The position numbers were made by a program, and so were the translations under genes. 64,000 nt of DNA from assembly GCA_013823625.1 (NCBI GenBank), contig PNMM01000002.1, positions 641,061-705,060 on the forward strand, written 5' to 3'. Every line of letters begins with the position of its first letter. Position 1 is the stretch's first letter. Below, piece after piece: positions 59,702-64,000 of this stretch. The stretch is from Microbacterium sp. GTDB taxonomy: Bacteria > Actinomycetota > Actinomycetes > Actinomycetales > Microbacteriaceae. The notes under the pieces were generated by a model. It ran no database searches and was not told the origin of the DNA. It was given only the letters and a program-made list of their open reading frames with translations.

Positions 59702-60292
59702 ATGCTTCTGAGCGACCGCGACATCCGTGCCGAACTTTCGTCGGGCCGTATTGGCCTTGATCCGCTTGATCTCGCGATGGTGCAACCCTCGAGTGTCGAC
59801 GTGCGACTCGATTCGCTCTTTCGGCTCTTTGACAATCACAAGTACCCGTTCATTGACCCCGCTGAAGAGCAGCCCGAGCTGACGCGGCTGGTTGAGGCGA
59901 AACCCGACGAGCCGTTCATCTTGCACCCGGGTGAGTTTGTGCTCGGGTCGACCTACGAGCAGGTCAGCTTGCCCGATGATGTGGCCGCGCGCCTCGAAGG
60001 CAAGAGCTCGCTCGGTCGTCTCGGCCTTCTCACGCACTCGACCGCTGGCTTCATCGACCCGGGCTTCACCGGTCACGTCACTCTCGAGCTCAGCAACGTG
60101 GCGACTCTGCCGATCAAGCTGTGGCCGGGCATGAAGATTGGGCAGCTGTGCTTCTTTAGGCTCAGCTCTCCGGCCGAGAACCCGTATGGCACGGGCCAGT
60201 ACTTGAATCGCTACCAGGGCCAGCGCGGCCCAACGGCGTCACGCTCGTGGCTCAACTTTCACCGCACCGAGATCGCGCCGACGGGCGACTAG
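59702..60292 (+). CDS. dcd: dCTP deaminase
   Basis: 196-aa nucleotide enzyme of the dUTPase fold. It shows [27 protein letters not shown], the active-site block [33 protein letters not shown] and the C-terminal [13 protein letters not shown]. Actinobacterial members can be bifunctional, forming dUMP directly; that cannot be decided by eye. ATG 59702 is six bases after TAGGCT, so probably leaderless. Before the insertion it was divergent to tRNA-Gly. Confidence 0.93.
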   Translation: MLLSDRDIRAELSSGRIGLDPLDLAMVQPSSVDVRLDSLFRLFDNHKYPFIDPAEEQPELTRLVEAKPDEPFILHPGEFVLGSTYEQVSLPDDVAARLEGKSSLGRLGLLTHSTAGFIDPGFTGHVTLELSNVATLPIKLWPGMKIGQLCFFRLSSPAENPYGTGQYLNRYQGQRGPTASRSWLNFHRTEIAPTGD

Positions 60293-60309
60293 AGCGGGGC
60301 ATCCGTCGG

Positions 60310-60675
60310 TCAGGCGGGCGCGAGGGCGGCGACGCGGGCGATCAGGTCGCGTGAGCTGAAGGGCTTGACGATGTAGTCGTCGACGCCCGCAGCGTATGCA
60401 CGATCAATGTCGTGCTGCTGCGACTTGGCGGTCAGCATCAAGACCTTGGTGCGGCGCTCGGTGTCGGCGGATCGGATGCTCTCACACACGGCGATGCCGT
60501 CAAGCCGGGGCATCATCCAGTCGAGAATGATGACGTCAGGCGCGCGCCTATCAATCGACGCGAGTGCTTGTTCGCCGTCGGTCACGCTGTCAACCTCGTG
60601 ACCAGCGCCGCGCATGCGATTCTCGAGCAAGAGCAGCACATCGGGCTCATCTTCGACGATCAGCACGTGCGCCAT
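60310..60675 (-). CDS. Stand-alone response regulator receiver (CheY-like)
   Basis: 121-aa single receiver domain: acidic pocket LIVEDEPD, phospho-acceptor Asp in VIILDWMMPRLDG, Thr in LMLTAKS, and Lys in DYIVKPFSS. No output domain. Start ATG 60675 (MAHVLIVEDE) after GGGGAG. Divergent from the histidine kinase at 60882, its likely partner. Confidence 0.88.
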   Translation of the reverse strand: MAHVLIVEDEPDVLLLLENRMRGAGHEVDSVTDGEQALASIDRRAPDVIILDWMMPRLDGIAVCESIRSADTERRTKVLMLTAKSQQHDIDRAYAAGVDDYIVKPFSSRDLIARVAALAPA

Positions 60676-60881
60676 GCGACTCCCCGATTCCCTTGATGTG
60701 CGGAAGTCTCTCACGTTCACCCTGGTGAACGGAATCTGTCGTCGCGTCGATTGTGAGTAACCTCATTGCTCAACCACACCCCGATCGCTCGTCGCAAGGC
60801 GCGGCCTTTTGGGCCCGGGCCGCAGTACCATGTGGGGCACGCTGGCGGGCGATGTGCGCGCCACGAGAGCAAGGACACACT

Positions 60882-62573
60882 GTGGATGCTCGGGGCATCG
60901 CTGCACGAATCTATGACCTCCCGACGGCCCGGCGCCGTGCAGTAATCGCGCTCGGGCTCGCCCTCACGGTGGCTGCGTCATGGTGGGCAGTCGTCGATGT
61001 GACACCCGACTTTCCCGTGTCGATTTGGTTTCCTGGCTCAGCCGCCGCGGTCATCACCGTTCTGGTCAGTCGTGGCCGACGCATGGTTGTTGCTGTTCTT
61101 GTGGGTGTCGTGCTGGTGATGGTGGGTGTTGGCGCCGGTCGCCCGATTAATGTGTCGATCGCCTATGGCCTCGCCATTGGGCTTGAAGCGTGGGTCGTGG
61201 CTCGGATGCTCACGCGGGGCCGCCCGCACGCATCGATGCACAATCTCGAGCAGATGGGCTGGTTCTTGATCAGCAGCACCGTCGGGGTGCTCCCGGTGGT
61301 CGTGGTGGCGGGCGCAGGCGCCAGCTTTGTTTCCGGCGTGAACCCAATCCTGGTGGGCGCAGCGCTTCTCGCGTCTCACCTCAGCGCCATTGTCGCGTTG
61401 GTCCCGATCGTTCTTGTGCCCCTCCGTGAGCGATTCACGAAGCCCGTGTGGGAGCCCATCTTTCAATCGGTCACTCTGCTCGGCTTGACCGTCGTGGTGT
61501 TCGGCCCCGCCGCGCCTCTCGCCATCACCTTCTTGCTGCTCACGACTCTCATGTGGGCCGCGGCGCGATTCCCCCCGGTATGGGTGGCCGCACAGACGAT
61601 CGGCCTTGCGACTGCCGCGACGGTGGCCACCTCACTAGGCGTCGGGCCGTTCGCCGTGCTCCTGCAAGACGATCCCCGCGGGTCACTGTTCGCCTTGCAG
61701 CTCTTCTTGCTGACCCACGCGACGGCCGGCCTGTTTGTTGCTGCGCAGAGCGCGGAGTGGCGCACCACCGCGGCTGAGCTTGCCGTTCGGGAGCGCGATG
61801 CCATGCGGGTTGCCGACGAGTTGCGAGAACTGAATCAGCAAAAGGACCACTTCATCGCCTCGGTCAGTCACGAGTTGCGGACTCCCGTGACGAGCATTCT
61901 GGGTTTCTCTGAGCAACTCACCGAACAGGATCAGGCGGATGCTGAGACCGCGCTTGCCGGACGCATCATTTACCGCAATGCCCGCCGTCTGGCCGATGTC
62001 ATTGAAGATGTGCTCGAGCTGAGTCAGCTCACGACCACCGCGAGTGTGCGGCCAGCGACAGAGTTGGATGCGCGGCGGATGCTCATCGATTGTGTCGAAG
62101 ACGCCACGGGTCTGGTGGCGCCGGGGCGCAACGTGAACGTTGAGGTGCAGGCGCCGGAGCATCCGGTGATCATGATCGGGGTCGAGCAAGATCTGACACG
62201 GGTATGCGCGAATCTGCTGTCGAATGCGTTGAAGTTCAGCCCTGTCGGCGGAACCGTGACCGTCGCGCTCATCGACGATGACCCCGACGAACTCGAGCTG
62301 CGCGTGAGTGACGAAGGACCGGGCATTCCTCTTGCCCAACAAGAGGCCGTGTGGGAGCGCTTCTACCGCGTTCAATCACCGCGCCACAGTGAGGTGCCGG
62401 GAACCGGCCTGGGCTTGCCGATCGTTCGCGCGCTCGTGGTGCAGCGCATCGGCGGGTCGATCGAGCTGCACTCAGACGGAGTGCATGGCACCACCATGAT
62501 CGTGCGCGCGCCACGGCACCGCGGCACTCTCGGGCGAACCGGGCAGCCGGGCGCCGAGAACGCGGGCGACTAG
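60882..62573 (+). CDS. Membrane sensor histidine kinase (MASE1-like N terminus)
   Basis: 563 aa from GTG 60882 after AAGGA. About eight hydrophobic segments form residues 15-290 (MASE1-like sensor). A linker follows, then the HisKA phospho-acceptor SVSHELRTPVTS and the ATPase domain: N box NLLSNALKFSP, G1 DEGPGIP, G2 GTGLGLPIV. The ORF track starts 43 residues upstream; a TACCAT element at 60826-60831 supports a start after it. Divergent from the receiver gene. Confidence 0.85.
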   Translation: MDARGIAARIYDLPTARRRAVIALGLALTVAASWWAVVDVTPDFPVSIWFPGSAAAVITVLVSRGRRMVVAVLVGVVLVMVGVGAGRPINVSIAYGLAIGLEAWVVARMLTRGRPHASMHNLEQMGWFLISSTVGVLPVVVVAGAGASFVSGVNPILVGAALLASHLSAIVALVPIVLVPLRERFTKPVWEPIFQSVTLLGLTVVVFGPAAPLAITFLLLTTLMWAAARFPPVWVAAQTIGLATAATVATSLGVGPFAVLLQDDPRGSLFALQLFLLTHATAGLFVAAQSAEWRTTAAELAVRERDAMRVADELRELNQQKDHFIASVSHELRTPVTSILGFSEQLTEQDQADAETALAGRIIYRNARRLADVIEDVLELSQLTTTASVRPATELDARRMLIDCVEDATGLVAPGRNVNVEVQAPEHPVIMIGVEQDLTRVCANLLSNALKFSPVGGTVTVALIDDDPDELELRVSDEGPGIPLAQQEAVWERFYRVQSPRHSEVPGTGLGLPIVRALVVQRIGGSIELHSDGVHGTTMIVRAPRHRGTLGRTGQPGAENAGD

Positions 62574-62596
62574 TTCGTGGGCTACTCGTTCGTGGA

Positions 62597-63139
62597 CTAT
62601 TGCTTCACGGGCGCGTAGTCGCCCTGCCAGGCGGCGAGTTGCCATCCCAGCCAAGGACTGAAGGCAAACGGCGTGGCCTCGACCGCGTCGCGCAGTTCGG
62701 AGGGTTCGACCCAGGCCCACTCGGCGACCTCGTCATCGGCCGGGTTGAGCTCACCGTTGGCCCGCGCCGTGTAGACGGGGCAGATCTCGTTTTCGACGAT
62801 TCCTGAGGCGTCGACGGCGCGATACCGAAAGTCGGGAAGCGCGACGCGCACGTCGGTGAGCGTGAGACCCAGCTCGCGCTCGGCGCGGCGCGTGATGGCC
62901 TGCACGGTGTCTTCTCCTGGTGCCGGATGCCCGCAGAACGAGTTCGTCCAGACTCCGGGCCACGTCTTCTTGCCGAGCGCGCGACGCGTGACGAGCACGC
63001 GACCGGCGTTATCGAACACGTGACACGAGAACGCGAGGTGCAGGGGCGTGTCGGTTGTGTGCACCGTGGCCTTCGGCGCGGTGCCAATGACCGTGCCGTC
63101 GTCGGCGAGGAGCACGACAGTCTCAGGGATTTCGCTCAT
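62597..63139 (-). CDS. idi: Isopentenyl-diphosphate delta-isomerase (type 1)
   Basis: 180-aa Nudix-fold enzyme converting IPP and DMAPP. Active-site Cys in TNSFCGHPAPGE, Nudix-like RRAERELGL, and the catalytic Glu region VENEICPVYTA. Divergent from the polyprenyl synthase gene, 21 bp apart, linking it to isoprenoid synthesis. Confidence 0.93.
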   Translation of the reverse strand: MSEIPETVVLLADDGTVIGTAPKATVHTTDTPLHLAFSCHVFDNAGRVLVTRRALGKKTWPGVWTNSFCGHPAPGEDTVQAITRRAERELGLTLTDVRVALPDFRYRAVDASGIVENEICPVYTARANGELNPADDEVAEWAWVEPSELRDAVEATPFAFSPWLGWQLAAWQGDYAPVKQ

Positions 63140-63160
63140 GGGGCGGGGTAGTCTGCTCAG

Positions 63161-64000
63161 GTGAAGAGGAACGACCTGGAGGCGATCGCAGAGTCGCGAG
63201 CGGCCATGGTCGACGCTGTGCTGGAGCGCTTCTTCAGCCTATCCAAGAAGCGGGCGGCTCCCCTGGGAGACCACTATTTGCACTTGTGGGGCCTGCTTGA
63301 GCGCAACACCCAGGGCGGCAAGCGATTCCGCCCGCGCATGGTCATGGCGGCCTACGCCGGACTCGGGGGCACCGACATGGATGCCGCGGCCTATGTGGGC
63401 GCGTCGTTCGAGTTGCTGCACACCGCGCTCATCGTGCACGACGACGTGATCGATCGCGATTTTGTGCGGCGGGGCATCCCGAACATCTCGGGCGCGTATC
63501 GCGACCACGCGGTTGATCGTGGCGTGAGCGTCGAGATTGCCGAACACCGTGGTGTGTCGGCCGCGGTCATCGCGGGCGACCTCGCGCTCTTCAATGCCTA
63601 CCGCTTGATCGACAAGAGTGGCGTGGGTTCGCCGTTGCGCGAGCGACTGCTCGACGTTCTCGATGAAGCAATGTTCGCGAGCGCCGCAGGCGAGCTTATC
63701 GACGTCGACTTTTCGATCGACCCCGAGATGCCCTTGGTCGATGACATTCTCACGATGGAACGCCTCAAGACCGCGGTCTACTCGTTCGAGACGCCCCTGC
63801 AGGCCGGCGCGATTCTCGCGGGGGCGAGCGAGCAGACGGTCGCGACGCTGGGCGACTTTGGTCGTGACATCGGCATTGCCTATCAAATTGTGGATGACGT
63901 GCTCGGGGTCTTCGGCGAAGAAGAGTCGACCGGCAAGACCACGATCGGTGATCTGCGCGAGGGCAAGCGCACCGTCATGATCGCCTTCGCGTGTTCGACG
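63161..64000 (+). CDS. Polyprenyl diphosphate synthase (partial, runs off window)
   Basis: First 280 codons visible. GTG 63161 is six bases after TAGTCT, so probably leaderless. The product starts MKRNDLEAIAESRAAM and shows GGKRFRPRMV, the first Asp-rich motif HDDVIDRD, LKTAVYSFETP and the second, IVDDVLGVFG. The second is DDxxG rather than DDxxD, as in many IdsA/GrcC-type enzymes. Chain length of the product is not predictable by eye. Confidence 0.9.
   Translation, partial: MKRNDLEAIAESRAAMVDAVLERFFSLSKKRAAPLGDHYLHLWGLLERNTQGGKRFRPRMVMAAYAGLGGTDMDAAAYVGASFELLHTALIVHDDVIDRDFVRRGIPNISGAYRDHAVDRGVSVEIAEHRGVSAAVIAGDLALFNAYRLIDKSGVGSPLRERLLDVLDEAMFASAAGELIDVDFSIDPEMPLVDDILTMERLKTAVYSFETPLQAGAILAGASEQTVATLGDFGRDIGIAYQIVDDVLGVFGEEESTGKTTIGDLREGKRTVMIAFACST

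Noticed and set aside
62564-62624. 9-bp inverted repeat GGGCGACTA/TAGTCGCCC between the kinase gene and idi
   Set aside because: Long loop and the arms overlap both coding ends; may be chance, so not called a terminator.

Overview
The window is high-GC actinobacterial DNA, most likely from a member of the Microbacteriaceae. I infer this from the gene order dnaA / rpmH-rnpA-yidD-yidC-khpB-rsmG-parA-parB next to trxA, trxB, murJ, a DUF6049 gene and pcnA (the actinobacterial origin layout), from F420-dependent and CtaG/CopD-type genes, and from many TANNNT promoters that appear leaderless. The species cannot be named from sequence alone.

Bases 1-6,755 are the origin-proximal segment. dnaA runs leftwards, with DnaA boxes on both sides, and the rpmH-to-parB genes run rightwards with two parS sites. 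Bases 6,756-14,341 are a leftward block: Ddl-like ligase, aminotransferase, trxA, trxB, murJ and DUF6049. Bases 14,361-19,447 hold pcnA, the rpsF-ssb-rpsR-rplI operon and dnaB, whose upstream region contains a cluster of DnaA-box-like sequences. Bases 19,519-29,678 are metabolic and hypothetical genes: purB, a low-molecular-weight phosphatase, a WXG-like/hydrolase pair, hisC/pat, a 2-oxo acid dehydrogenase trio and a deazaflavin-dependent reductase. Bases 29,732-37,256 hold a Zur-type znuABC-zur locus, a roadblock/GTPase cluster, the zinc-independent L28-L33-S14 cluster and an HU gene. Bases 37,383-43,439 hold a CopD-CtaG fusion, a secreted protein, a Pif1/RecD-like helicase and a membrane hydrolase.

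Bases 43,780-59,640 are an integrated mobile element of about 15.8 kb, inserted in tRNA-Gly(CCC). It is bounded by perfect 42-bp direct repeats of the tRNA 5' half. It encodes a tyrosine integrase, an HUH rolling-circle Rep, a serine recombinase, an XRE regulator and small winged-helix proteins. Its cargo looks like phage defence: (i) a GHKL ATPase fused to a PD-(D/E)XK-like nuclease, and (ii) a single-chain Type ISP restriction-modification enzyme overlapping an AAA_13 ATPase with a PrrC/RloC-like C terminus. No conjugation pump or FtsK/TraB gene is visible. Recurrent GTTTC-NN-GAAAC motifs precede the integrase, the serine recombinase and the GHKL gene and also lie near the tRNA end, so the element may have its own regulon. 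Insertion also appears to have swapped the tRNA promoter: an island promoter now serves the tRNA, and the old tRNA promoter now points at the integrase.

Bases 59,702-64,000 return to chromosome: dcd, a divergent response regulator and histidine kinase pair, idi, and the start of a polyprenyl diphosphate synthase that runs off the window. All statements come from reading the sequence; no database search was run.
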